This document shows positions 1-11,179 of a stretch of 64,000 nt of DNA, in pieces. The translations under genes and the position numbers were made by a program. The notes beneath the pieces were generated by a model, which searched no databases, was not told where the DNA came from, and saw only the letters and a program-made list of their open reading frames with translations. The stretch is from Arsenophonus sp052174495. GTDB lineage: Bacteria > Pseudomonadota > Gammaproteobacteria > Enterobacterales > Enterobacteriaceae. Position 1 is the first letter of the stretch; the number at the start of each line of letters is the position of its first letter. The stretch covers positions 60,830-124,829 of the forward strand of contig JBQMRR010000029.1 in the NCBI GenBank assembly GCA_052174495.1, in the 5' to 3' direction.

Positions 1-258
1 TATTGATATCATAGTCATATTTTCATTTTTTCCGATAATGCTATTGCTGCTCAAGAGCAGAAGAGCCGTAACCCACTTCCTATAAAAACGTTTTTCTCTC
101 CTTCTTACCTGGATAGTTATTTATGCAGGTACAAAGAGGAAATTTACTGAAATGAAGCAGGAAGTGGCAAAGTTAAAATATAAAGCATTTAAGGCTATAA
201 GCCTGCTTATCTGTAGATAGATATAAAATATCTTCTAAAAATGTTAAATAAAATTGAA
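1..258 (+). mobile_element. IS481-family transposase fossil, fragment
   Basis: This runs in from the left edge of the window. It matches, stop for stop in places, the middle of the better preserved IS481-type copies at 2473-3540 and 51386-52171 (minus), for example the stretch around 175-230. It is cut at its right end by the IS256-type copy that starts near 261. No reading frame is open. Confidence 0.6.
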
Positions 259-260
259 TT

Positions 261-1655
261 ATACTAATTCTAATGTATGGTGTTTCGGAGATGCTAGCAT
301 ATGCTAGCTTATTGCTTTCGTGGTTGATTTCAACATATAGAGATTATATGCATGAAAAGCTTATCTTACAGATATTCGCAAAACTAGAGATTATCTGTAA
401 TCTATTACACGAACTTATTAGTAATAATGCCAGGCAGGGATAACACTACTGTTGACCGGAATTCAAAGCCATACTGCAATAAGATCCTAAAAAATGCGCT
501 TTGTCGACAGATTAGGCCGTCATTCGTAATAGTTATTTTCTTTAACGAAGCAAATAAACTGCTATTGGCGATCTTGAGATTACAGTGCCTAAGGTTATAA
601 AGGAGGATTGCAGCGTCAACAGAATATGTTTCAACAGTTCATTATTACCGCTTTATTTAAAGTGTGTAAAAATGTTGAAGAGTTACTCTTATAATCTGTA
701 TATAGAAGGTTATTATACACCAGTAATTTTCACGAATCTCTGGAGCGTTTCTCGGTAAAGAGCACATGATCTTCCTGCAGAAAATACCATCAGCAGACTA
801 AAACAGTGATATTTTGAAGAGTATAGGCAAGTGTAGTACCTGCGTAATTTACGCAATATGCGCTACGTTTATTTCTGATTTAATTGCATCTACCGGCCTG
901 TTAGGTAAACTGATCGCCTTTGCCTTTTTATCAAATCGGCGTCACTGCATGGATGATAATGAGGAGCTAGCTGCTGTCAAAATGCTTATTAAAAGTCAGA
1001 AGCAAACTGAGCCAAATTTCTTGATAGCCTGGAAATGCAGAGAATTAACCGTATCTGTTAGCTTCCTATGAAAGCGGTACTCTTAGTTTTGAAATGCAAT
1101 AGCAAAGATATTTCCGAACATATAGCACTAAACTCTCTTGGGTACATAAAACAGCATTGGTACTAAATTATTTCTAAAGGTATATAACTAAAAGTTAAGG
1201 ATGATCTACTGGGAAACTTTGTTTACCAAAGAGCTCTGATGCCTCTAATAAAGCCTTTAATGCTTTATTAATAAGCTTTTCAAGGAAGTATCCTGTGCAA
1301 CGATGAAGAATATGAAAAAAGATTGAGAAAAGTTTCTAGTATTCTACGACTTCCTGTTAGCGTACTGGGCGTTCAGCAATAAGAATAACTAATTTGATTA
1401 AAATCGGATTTTGCGAAAATGAGGCTATGAAGGGGACGCACGAAGCACTGTTCTTCTAGAAAAGCAACCTATTCAAAATAGTACTGAACCCGCTATTGTT
1501 TACTTAGAAAAGCTAGATAGAGGCTAGGAGGAGTTTGAGCTGCTTGACTTCACTGATAAACAATATTAAATTTAAAGGTGGAGAGCAGATTTAGATAGCA
1601 TCAGGGTGGAGCAGTAGGTAGTCTGACCATTCTAACACTAGATTTACTAATAATT
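261..1655 (+). mobile_element. IS256-family (mutator-type) element fossil, copy 1
   Basis: This is one of about thirteen decayed copies of a roughly 1.4 kb element. The ends share a core tctggtgtat-like motif in inverted orientation: on the left near 265-282, on the right near 1630-1655. Inside are scattered transposase pieces of the IS256/mutator type, recognisable by comparison with the copy at 42141. The short open frame at 814-1071 is a chance leftover of this decayed transposase and not a gene. It has inserted into an IS481 fossil. A perfect 16-bp palindrome lies at 293-308. Confidence 0.7.
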
Positions 1656-1689
1656 TTTCTTAGTGAAAAGTTCTTTAAAAAAACTATAT

Positions 1690-2370
1690 TATAAGTATAA
1701 TGACTTCAATTATCTTTGATATATCTTAAATATATTGTAGAAGAGTTAGTGAAACAAATAGATATTAATTCTAAATTAGTATTTAGATAGCATCTTTGCC
1801 TTCCTTGTTTCAAGGAGCGAATAGCAATATATAAATACACTAAGTGCTATTCTTAAAATCAACGAAATATTTTCTCTGAATCCTTTAAAGAGAAGGATAA
1901 TATTCTATATAGGAAAGCTAGAAAATGCAGGGAGGAGGGGGAAGATAAAAAATGAATTGCGGTCCTAATTGTCCAAGGTTAGATAGGGGGTTATGTGAGT
2001 GATAAGATCCTTGAAGAATGTAATGCAAAATATCTTAGCCATTTTTTCTTTAACTGATCATCGATAAAGAGTTCATACTTAGCTCAGATGAAGCTAAGTA
2101 GTATAAAATTTTTTTAAAGAGCATAAATTAGCTACCATCGCCTAATAATGTTAAATAATCATAAAGTTATCACTAAGGAATTCTATATTAAAATGTGAAC
2201 AGTTATATTAACTGATTAAAAGAATAACTGAGTAGCCTCTCCATGATATGGAATTGTTTTATTTACCAAATTATCTAGCCTGAAGAAGTTTATTAAAACT
2301 ACAACAATTGAAATACAGACGTGACTACAAATTGCTCTGCGAGCAAAGCAATAACCTTTTCAATATAGGA
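1690..2370 (+). mobile_element. IS1595-family transposase fossil, copy A
   Basis: Translated pieces match the other IS1595-type copies here: the FFLESFKG-like motif of the DDE transposase near 1870-1890, then the ILKK-like and SRLKG-like segments near 2000-2230. The 5' part, which holds the zinc ribbon, is missing or unrecognisable. Many stops and frameshifts. Confidence 0.65.
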
Positions 2371-2472
2371 TATTTATTTCCACATATCTACTTTAATAAA
2401 TAAAGTCTAATAGAAGTGACATTAAATATATAATTAATAGCAATATTTTGCTTAGATAGATATTTAGTTAGG

Positions 2473-3540
2473 GATCATTATATAAAATCTCGTTCCAGAA
2501 TCATATTCATAGCAATATAGCAACTACTAAGGGATATAATTGAGAAAAATATCACAATCATAAAGTTCTATCGTCAAAAAATTACAACATTTAAATTAGT
2601 CCTGCTTTCAAGCCGGCAAATAGCCTAGGTCTACTTTAGCTAAGCGTTATGGGATGTTCTAACATACTGTTATTAAAAGGTGAAGATGAGATGATATTGA
2701 TAATCACAGCTATATTTCCCATTGGTTGTGAATGGAAGCCTCTCTATCGCCCGATTAGGATGCCGTAGTCGTTTCCCTGTAAAAACTTTTCCTTTCCGAC
2801 GATCTTCTACTAGCCCATCTATCCGTACCGTACGCAAATTTCTGAATATTAATAAGTATCTTGATCTGCCTGAATCTCTATTTACGTAGGCGGAGTGAAG
2901 AATTTGCATGAAATAAGGCAGAAAAAGTACCAAGCTAAAGTGTATAAAGCCTTTAAAAGCTTACAAATTTCTTTATCTTCACGTAGTGTGAAATATCCTT
3001 TTGCAAATACTAAATAAACCCTTGACGACCTTATCTTTTTGTAGATATAAATCTCTCACTCTTTGAGAGGTTTTTATCCGTCTTTACAAGGAAAAGACTA
3101 CGTTCAATGCTCAATGGCTTTTTGCTTAATCTTAATTAAGCATGTGTCCCATGGACATTCATCGGTACTTACTCAATGTTAAAGAATTTACAGGCTGTTT
3201 TTAGTTTGCAAAATGTTCAGCTACTGGAAAATATTAATTTGAATATTTCGTTTGTTTACAGAAAGTTTGCTATAAAAAACCGACTTACCCGACGATGCAT
3301 CCTTAAATAAAGGGGGTATACCTAGCGATTTAATGGTTATGATAGAAGATAGTCTACAAATCTATCATTTTAATTCTGGTAAAGAGTTTGAAATTACTCT
3401 GCATCAATATGTTTGGCTGTGCAATTAAAATTACCACAATAAGTATTGGATAGTAAAATTTCATTGGAGTTTATGAAAGACTAGTTAAAGTTAAACTTGA
3501 ATTATTCAAAAGATATACTGTATTCTGAAATATGATATAC
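2473..3540 (+). mobile_element. IS481-family element fossil, near full length
   Basis: This is the most continuous IS481-type copy in the window. The C-terminal part, near 3390-3530, reads in broken frames as LHQYVWLCN..., then a KTPLEF-like stretch, then KVKLELFK. That is the conserved end of IS481 transposases (a YNH-type motif, then TPxxxxKxWxxxxPELF). The 5' part near 2473-2700 recurs beside IS1595 copies elsewhere (10927, 27180, 33435, 53226, 59746). The family call rests on the C-terminal motifs. The assignment of the 5' part rests on its continuity in this copy. Confidence 0.65.
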
Positions 3541-3547
3541 AGTAGAG

Positions 3548-4937
3548 TTACTAGCAAATCTGCTGACTTATCATGGTAAACTCCACTCTGATGCTTCGTT
3601 AATCTGCTCTCCATCTTTAAATTAGATGTTGTTTACACTATTGCTCAGAAGATCAAATCTAATTAGGCGGTTTAGAGTTTTATAAGCAGACAGAAATCCT
3701 TGAAATGCTTATTAAAAAGATTGTTTTCTTGAGCAATAGTGGCTTCGTACCTTACCTTCGTATCCTCACGCTATCACAAAACCTGATTCAATTGGATTTG
3801 TTATTCTTATTGACGCCACAGTGCCTTGATAGGAAGATATAGAATGCCAGCCATTCTTCTCAATCTTTCTGCAGCCTCTTTATCGCTGCAGAATATACTT
3901 CGTTAAAAATATTTTAAATAAAATATCAAGGGATTTATAAGCGGGATCATAGCTATCTGCTAGCTAAATATCTCGCAGCTCAAGTTTTAACTTTTGGTTG
4001 TATGTCTTTGAAAAGTGAAACCAGTGCAATAAATATTTTGTATGCCAAACAGTATTAATCCTACATGTCTGGGAATATCTTTACTATTGCATTCAAAAAA
4101 ACCAAGTACCACATCTTCCGTAACAAGTCTAGGAGATACGCTTAATCTCCGCTGATTACAAGCTATTGAGAAGTTTAACCAGTTCACTTTTGACTCTCGA
4201 TAATTATCTTTTATCAGAAGTATCTCTTTACATCCATGCGCAGTATCGCTAATACTAATTAGTAGGAAAAGGTTATTATGTTTCCTATACAGGATAAGAT
4301 ATACTTTAAGGCAAGAAATAAATATAATGCGTATCGCTTAAGTCAGCCATCTACTATTTTCTTATGCTATTCAATCTATTGCTGTTTCAGTTTACTGATG
4401 GGGTGCTGGCAGAAAAGACTATGTGCTTTCACTGAGAAGCCTTATTATGGTTTTGTAAAAACCACTAGTGGAATATGCCTTTGTAGGTACGCAATTATTA
4501 GCACTCTTCATCATTTTTTACGTTTCAGATAAGGTGATAGCAACCAGCTGTTCAAGTGTATTCCGTTATTATCACTGCGATTCATTAATCTTAGGCACTG
4601 TAATCTCAATATCGCTAATACTCATCTGTATAGTTTTCTGTAGCAAATAATTATATACGGGCAATAGCTTACGCACGTCGACAAGGTAGTATTTTCATGT
4701 TTATCGTAATATAACCTTTGAGGTCAGTTTTAATGCGGTGCTATCAGAGATCCCTCTCATCATTGAGAATCAGTTCATCTAATAAATCAGAATAATATCT
4801 AGTTTTATAAGATATCTGTAGGGTAGACTTTTTATGGTCTATCATTTATCTATTGTTGACATCATTAACTAAATCAATCAGTAGGGGTAAGACGACATCA
4901 TCTTTAAAATTCCATACACCAGAAATAAGCATAACTC
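3548..4937 (-). mobile_element. IS256-family element fossil, copy 2
   Basis: Near full-length copy on the minus strand, bounded by the same imperfect terminal inverted repeats as the other copies (near 3550-3590 and 4905-4937). Heavily mutated, with no open frame of useful length. Short open frames at 3987-4187, 4278-4532 and 4468-4650 lie wholly inside it and are not genes. It starts immediately after the end of an IS481 fossil. Confidence 0.7.
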
Positions 4938-5701
4938 CATATACTAACTGCTTAGATTTAGATTTTTTTTAACACTTAACTTTTTTGCACTACCTTATTT
5001 TTGTAGATAACGCCATTTTTAGTTTAATATCAGACTCTATTTTAGGTACGATTTCCGTTCTGGTTCATTAACGTTCATTGGTTTACTTAATACTACTAGG
5101 TGTCAATGGACTCTATGGATACTGATATAGATTCAGCTAAAAAATAGATAGTATAGGCTTTTGTAATAAAAACTAAGAGATACTGCTAATAAACATGAAG
5201 AAATAAGAATAAAAATAAATGATCCTAAAACGGATCTCATAGGTATGTATGAGAAATTCTTTTTTTAAAATAAGCAATAAACAAATGAGTAAAGTTATAA
5301 TTTTAAATAAAAATAGAAATTATCTTCAATAAGAATAGTCTTTTAAGACTAAAAAAGTATTTTACTGTTAATAAATTATATTGTAATAAAATTTTTAATT
5401 AAAAATATCAACATTGTAAGTCATAAAGTTAACTAATCATTAATATTTTTATTCATTTAAAGTAATCAGGCTTAATATTTATGGTATAAAATACTAACAG
5501 ATTATTTAATCTAACAAATTACTGTTCATGTATACAGCAAAAAATATAAAAATAATTTAATATTCATTAAACATATAAAATTACTTTTATTTAAGCTAAA
5601 AATCATACTTTTCATATTTATAACAAATTTTATTTTGCTATAGTGAATATCCAGATAATCGATAATATCAAATTGACTCTAAGATAGGAACATCTTAGCC
5701 T
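4938..5701. other. Non-coding, very AT-rich stretch before clsA
   Basis: No gene, IS fossil or RNA recognised. Runs of A and T are frequent. It must hold the clsA promoter, but no convincing -35/-10 pair stood out. Confidence 0.5.
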
Positions 5702-7162
5702 ATGGCAACCGTCTATATTTTATTAAACTGGGCTGTGTTTTTTTTTTACTGGCTAATGATTGCCACGGTTACTGTACGAATTTTATTAAAAAGACGTCCG
5801 GTAACTTCTACCCTAACCTGGTTATTAATTATTTATATTATTCCACTGGTTGGGGTTATTGCTTATTTGGCTTTTGGTGAATTATACCTTGGTAAGCGAC
5901 GAGTAATTAAAGCAAAGAATATGTGGCCTTCAGTTGAAATCTGGCTTAAAAAACTTAAGCAATCTAAACATATTTTTTGCAAAAAAAATAGTCGTGTAGC
6001 AGAGCCTTTATTTAAACTCTGCAAAAAAAGACAAGGAATTGGTGGTGTTAAAGGTAATAAAATTCAACTTTTAATTAATTATAAAGATGCTTTAAATACC
6101 ATTATAGATGATATTAATTTAGCTTTTTATAATATCGAAATGGTATTTTATCTTTGGCAAGATGGAGGGTTAGTTGATGAAGTTACGGAAGCTCTAATTA
6201 ATGCAGCAAAACGTGGTATAAAGTGCCGAATAATGATTGATTCAGCAGGTAGTTGGTCTTTTTTTCATAGTCATCAACCAAAAAAAATGCGTGAAGCTGG
6301 AATAGAATTAATAGAATCACTAAAAGTAAATTTGTTCCGCTTTTTTCTGCGACGAATGGATCTCCGCCAACATCGAAAAATGATTATTATTGATAATAAT
6401 ATTTCATATGTTGGTAGTATGAATATGGTTGATCCTCGCTTTTTTAAACAAAAATCTGATATGGGGCAATGGATAGATATTGTTGTTCGGATGAAAGGAC
6501 CAGTCTCAACAACACTTGGTATTGTCTACGCCTTTGATTGGGAAATGGAAACAGGTCAACGTATTCTTCCTCCTCCTCCAGATATTAAGATTATGTCATT
6601 TGAACAATCTAGCGGACATACAACTCAACTCATTGCTTCAGGTCCTGGTTTTCCAGAAGAATTAATCCAGCAATCTTTAATGACTGCGATTTTTTCTGCT
6701 CGTAAGCAGCTAATTCTTACCACGCCTTATTTTGTTCCAAGCGATGATCTAATTCATGCTATTTGCACTGTAGCGATGCGAGGCGTTGAAGTGTTAATGG
6801 TCATTCCTAATCGGAATAATTCTTTTTTAGTTCGTTGGGCAAGCCGAGCATTTTACTCTGAATTATTAGAAGCTGGTGTTAAGATCTATCAGTTCAATGA
6901 TGGACTTCTACACACTAAAAGCCTATCTGTTGATGGTGAATTAAGCTTAATTGGTTCTGTTAATCTAGATATGAGAAGCCTTTGGCTTAATTTTGAAATT
7001 ACTGTTGTTATTGATGATAAAAATTTTGGTAATGATTTAATGTTAGTTCAATATGATTATATTGCTCGCTCTACGCCTCTGATGCAGAGAAATTGGAATA
7101 AACGCCCATTATGGAACCGTGTTATTGAACGTATTTGCTATTTTTTTAGTCCATTTTTGTAA
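5702..7162 (+). CDS. clsA: Cardiolipin synthase A
   Basis: Inner-membrane phospholipase-D family enzyme that condenses two phosphatidylglycerols into cardiolipin and glycerol. The 486 residues equal the E. coli ClsA length, and the sequence is collinear with it throughout. Two N-terminal membrane segments (about residues 5-27 and 38-58) are followed by two HKD catalytic motifs: H224-K226-D231 (QHRKMIIID) and H404-K406-D411 (LLHTKSLSVD). The GSMNMV and GSVNLDMRS motifs after them are also intact. The start is set by the match to the ClsA N-terminus; a weak AGGAA lies about 11 nt upstream. The gene stands alone between an AT-rich spacer and an IS256 fossil, so it is probably monocistronic. Its intactness among so much decay implies selection for cardiolipin synthesis. 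Confidence 0.97.
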   Translation: MATVYILLNWAVFFFYWLMIATVTVRILLKRRPVTSTLTWLLIIYIIPLVGVIAYLAFGELYLGKRRVIKAKNMWPSVEIWLKKLKQSKHIFCKKNSRVAEPLFKLCKKRQGIGGVKGNKIQLLINYKDALNTIIDDINLAFYNIEMVFYLWQDGGLVDEVTEALINAAKRGIKCRIMIDSAGSWSFFHSHQPKKMREAGIELIESLKVNLFRFFLRRMDLRQHRKMIIIDNNISYVGSMNMVDPRFFKQKSDMGQWIDIVVRMKGPVSTTLGIVYAFDWEMETGQRILPPPPDIKIMSFEQSSGHTTQLIASGPGFPEELIQQSLMTAIFSARKQLILTTPYFVPSDDLIHAICTVAMRGVEVLMVIPNRNNSFLVRWASRAFYSELLEAGVKIYQFNDGLLHTKSLSVDGELSLIGSVNLDMRSLWLNFEITVVIDDKNFGNDLMLVQYDYIARSTPLMQRNWNKRPLWNRVIERICYFFSPFL

Positions 7163-7230
7163 AATATTTAATAATATTAAAATATTACAAAAATTATTTT
7201 TTAAATTAAGGCAATGACATATAGTATAAA

Positions 7231-7800
7231 TTATTAGTAAATCTGACTTATGGCGGTCAGAGCTACGTTTTATTCTGATACTTAATGAATCTCTTCTCCA
7301 TCCTTAAATTGCATGTTATTTATCACCAGAATCAATAGGCTAAATTTTATTAGCCGGTTTAGATGTTCTGAACAGACTCAAACTGTAGCAGCTTCAATAT
7401 CATTTGAAGGATTATTTTCGAACTACAGTGCTTCTTGCGTAGGTTTTATAGCTTTACTATTATAAAATCTGATTCAATTCGAATTCGTTGTTTTTAATTG
7501 AGGCTTAATGATCTGCCTGAATGTCATGGCATACCAACTGTTTTTCATTTCTTCTCTAGTTTCTTCATCACCATAGAGATACTTATGCTGAAAATCTTGC
7601 AATAAAATATTAAGAGGTTTATTAGCGACATCACAGCTCTCTTGTAGTTAAATCTCCCGTAGCTCACCTTCAATTTTCGATGCTGCATGCTTTTTAAGAG
7701 TGAAGCTAGCGCATTAGTTATTTATGTACCCAACAGTGTTAGTGCTGCATATCCAGGAACATATTTGCCATTTTCATTTCAAAAATGAATATAGCGACTA
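7231..7800 (-). mobile_element. IS256-family element fossil, copy 3, right-hand part
   Basis: Begins with the standard terminal sequence of this family (near 7231-7250) and follows the minus-strand copy pattern until about 7800, where it breaks. The matching other part resumes near 9470. The DNA between holds an IS91-type fossil, so the copy appears split by a later insertion, with some of its middle lost. Confidence 0.6.
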
Positions 7801-7849
7801 TGGTGTAAAAAGAGAAACTACTTTCTTTTGAGAATATTCATGATCTAAG

Positions 7850-9300
7850 TACTCTGTTTATACTCTGTGGTATGTTAATTTTTAGGAATTTCAGGCAGGT
7901 GCTCTAAATAAATCTTCTAAAAAGCGCAAACCAGGTAACTAGGCAAATGAGGAAGACAATATACGACTAGCGTATTAATTATAGGAAACTATGGATGATA
8001 ATCTTTTTTTTCTTCGCTCACTGAAGAAACATAAAAATAACTGGGCCGATAGAATAATGATTCTTATTTTTTCTGGTATAAAATTCAATTTTATATGCAT
8101 ATAATCCCTCTCCAAACTAAATTGTTTTTACCATTAATAAGGCTAAAATAACTTTCTTAAAACATCGTGAAAGTATTAACTTATAGATAAGTTTATACTG
8201 TCGAGCGAATGCTTGCTTGTAGAGTATTTGTGCCATTAGTCTGTCTGACCGTTTATACCTTTCCTGAAGTTTTTCAACCGTCGTTTTTTGATAAAGTTAT
8301 AGAGTTTATAAAACTCTACAGTTCATATTGCGTAAAAGATATCAAGGACTAGTTAGTGCATCAGGTTCATATTTTATCCGATTGCAACTATTAACACATT
8401 ACTTTTACTATTTCTTATCTTATTTGATCTGCTTTTAACAATAATTATACACTACTAAAATCTCTGTTTCGAGCTACGGTACTACAATCACCTCACTATG
8501 TTGCAATGAACATACAAAACAGGATATTGAAATTGATATCTTCTGTGTCTTGTACACTTATAGTCGAAAACTCAATCAATACCAGCATCTTTATCTTTCA
8601 GTTACTAAGAGTAGCTGGATATTAAATATCTTGTATAGCATTGAACTGTTCTTTAAAAAATAATTGAATGAATCTGACGAACCCCCTATCATTTAATTAC
8701 TGCATCACAACCATAACCTGATAATCCCAGTAATCTTTTCCTAGTTTGTAGGGTATATATCTACCAAGAAGCAATGACAGTATTACTTGAAGCCACAGTA
8801 TAGACGTTAATGGAAGAAAATCACTTCTATAAAAATATAAAGGTAGCGTGACATAGCGTGAAATATCTCGAACTTTAACCTTAAAGAGTCCAAGGTATTC
8901 GCATCAAAACTACAACATTATCCTGAATGGAAATGATTGTATATAATTATAGATACTTGACTTTAACAGTATTGCAGAAGCAGATCACTTCCCATGATGC
9001 AGGAAAGGATGATTGAGTGCTATACAGTTATATTCCGGCTAGAGATTTTAAGATGGTGCATTACTTGATTTCTTGTCGAATCCTCAACAAGAAAGACTAT
9101 TACAAAGATGTATGAGGCGCTGTAGAGATAACGGCTAGCAAAAAATCAAAAACCAGGATTGGCTGTTCTGATGGAAGAATTCCTACATACAGATCTGTAC
9201 AAATGCATTCTGCGTGACGATAGGTTACTTTTACTGACGCTCAGCTTAGAAAGTGGGAACGAAATTATTGGCAAAAGGAATGCATAAAATGAAAAAACAA
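7850..9300 (+). mobile_element. IS91-family transposase fossil, copy 1
   Basis: Broken-frame translation gives the IS91 (HUH rolling-circle) transposase in order: YTYSRKLNQYQHLYLSVT-like near 8550-8610 (the HUH-bearing region in live relatives), PARDFKMVHY near 9040-9070, and KPGLAVLMEEFLHTDLYKCI near 9145-9200. Frame changes and stops occur throughout. The second copy at 22855-24050 shows the same order. The N-terminal limit is uncertain. A 9-bp perfect hairpin at 9407-9429 lies just past the 3' end. Confidence 0.65.
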
Positions 9301-9406
9301 TGATTATTAATCGCCAAATCTAGAGTTAATATCTAGAGCATTAATTTAAAGAATATATACTTCGATAAAATCTTAACTCATAATAGATCCACAATAAACC
9401 GATTCT

Positions 9407-9429
9407 ATCTCCTTTTAGCGAAAGGAGAT
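9407..9429. repeat. Perfect 9-bp hairpin downstream of the IS91 fossil
   Basis: The stem is atctccttt pairing with aaaggagat around a 5-nt loop (tagcg). It lies about 120 bp past the end of the IS91-type transposase remains. IS91 elements carry a hairpin at the 3' replication-origin end, so this could be that structure. It could also be chance. Confidence 0.35.
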
Positions 9430-9469
9430 GGCTTTTGGTTTTTAAAGAGAGATTTAATTTCTTAATTAT

Positions 9470-10040
9470 GCACCAAGTATCCTATACTATTAAGCTATTT
9501 TTGCTTCAGTTTACTGATGGCACTTCAGAAAGACCATATTCTTTTTTATCAAAAATTGCTTAGAGCTTAGTGAAAATCACGGGTAAATTCCATAGAATAG
9601 CCATAGTAGAATTCTTCGCTGCTTTTATGCGTTTCAGATAAGGCGGTAGGAATGAGTTCTTGAAGTATATTGCATTGCGTTGTGATTCCTGACCTTAGTC
9701 ATCTTAATCTCAATATCCCAAGTGTTTATTTTATACGGTTTGCTGTAGAGAAATCATTAGGAGCGATAGCTGCCTCCTATCAATAAGGCAGTGTTTGCAT
9801 GTTTGTCACAACATGGGTTTGAGCTTATCTTCAATAGGGCCTTTATCAGCTCCATTTGTAGTATTACGAATCAGTTCATGCAAGAGATACAGGTAATATC
9901 TAGTTTTGTAGATACCTATAGCCTGAACTTTTCATGGCATACTTCTCTCTCTTGTTAAGATCGTCCATGAAATCAATCAGACAGGATACCTTACCTATCT
10001 CAGAAACTTCATATACCATAACAAGGGTAACTCATCGTTC
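9470..10040 (-). mobile_element. IS256-family element fossil, copy 3, left-hand part
   Basis: Continues the minus-strand IS256 copy that broke off near 7800. It holds the 5' third of the transposase and ends in the family's left terminal sequence near 10005-10040. The short open frame at 9934-10128 overlaps it and is not a gene. Confidence 0.6.
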
Positions 10041-10104
10041 ATCTTATGCTAAATATTACTACTATCTTTGCTATAACTACGAATACGATCTAACAGTAGA
10101 TCAT

Positions 10105-10705
10105 TCTTTTCTTATTCACATATCTTGACTAAGTCATAGTAAAATTATAAGCAAGTTGACGTGCTTTAAGATCAGAAAATACTAATAACTAACTGGGTAT
10201 ATAATCTTTAAAACTATTTAGAATTAAACCATAATAGAATTAGCAAAAATAAATGCTAGTTCACAAAAATATTATATTTAACTGCATTAAATGCTTCATA
10301 GCGATCTTTTATATTTGCTTTTATTGATATTATTTTAATGAATCAGTTTATTTTTACGAAAGTAGTTCAAATAAAATAGCTTAAATATTGGTTTTGACAG
10401 ATAATAAATCTTCAATCAGTTTTTGATATGCATCGCTGCAATCTAACAGAAGCAGCGTTTATAAAATGTTAAGTCTTTAAAGTTTCCAATAAAATGTTTA
10501 CTTAGTCGGTTTTCATGTTGATTAGTTAGCTAATTCTCTCTAGCAAGGCGCTGTGAAACTTCTCGTAATGTTGTTCTAGTTACCACAATTAATTTAGACA
10601 GATCAAGTTCTGCGGGTAAAATTGAACCTTAGAAAAAATGATTATTCCAATTATTTTTAATAATATATTTTTTTGAAAATTAATAAAACTTTATGAGTCT
10701 ATAGT
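10105..10705 (-). pseudogene. fadR: Dead fadR, fatty-acid metabolism regulator
   Basis: Read on the minus strand, the sequence gives GSILPAELDLSKLIVVTRTT then LREVSQRLAREN (about 10540-10630). This is the winged-helix DNA-binding domain of FadR, with the TRTTLREVLQRLARDGW signature. Near 10140-10240 a YNIF segment is followed by a broken match to the effector-domain stretch IYGLILNGMKGLY and then ARSLAL. The start region, with an IIKNNWNN-like stretch, lies near 10680. Stops and frameshifts are scattered, so no product can be made. FadR represses beta-oxidation and activates fabA/fabB; its loss suits a symbiont with little fatty-acid catabolism. Confidence 0.85.
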
Positions 10706-10926
10706 TATTTTTCTCTACCTAAAAGAGATTTTTACCACCTTAAAATTAGATAATTTTAGAATGAAAAATTTTTGAGATATCCAAGTTATTAGGAATATTA
10801 ATTTAACCATAAAGACTTAATATAATTATTGTTAATTAAGAAATTCTTTCTTTAATTTCTAATATAAAAATGTAGTATCCTATACCGTTAGTCAATTTTA
10901 CTTATATATTAGTTAATTTGATCTTA

Positions 10927-11175
10927 GATTATTAGATGGATCTTCGTCATACAACCCTATTCATGGCCAGATGAATAGGATTTTGATAGTAAATATCATA
11001 ATAATAATGGATCAATGGTTAAGTAAATATAACACTTTAAATCACTGTTGTTCTTCAGGTCAGGAAGAGAGCCTGCGTCTATTTTGCTTAAGCATTATGA
11101 CATTTTCGAATTTACCGGAGATTTTGCCGAATTTGGTGTATGACGATCATCAGGCTACCTTCCATTTTGATATTT
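10927..11175 (+). mobile_element. IS481-type 5' fragment
   Basis: Copy of the 5' module seen at 2473-2700. It abuts the truncated right end of an IS256-type copy at about 11180. The open frame at 10971-11234 comes from this fragment and is not a gene. Confidence 0.5.
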
Positions 11176-11179
11176 TGCA

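Noticed and set aside
814..1071. 85-codon open frame near the left end
   Set aside because: It sits inside IS256 copy 1. The translated sequence has no motif of its own and part of it follows the decayed transposase.
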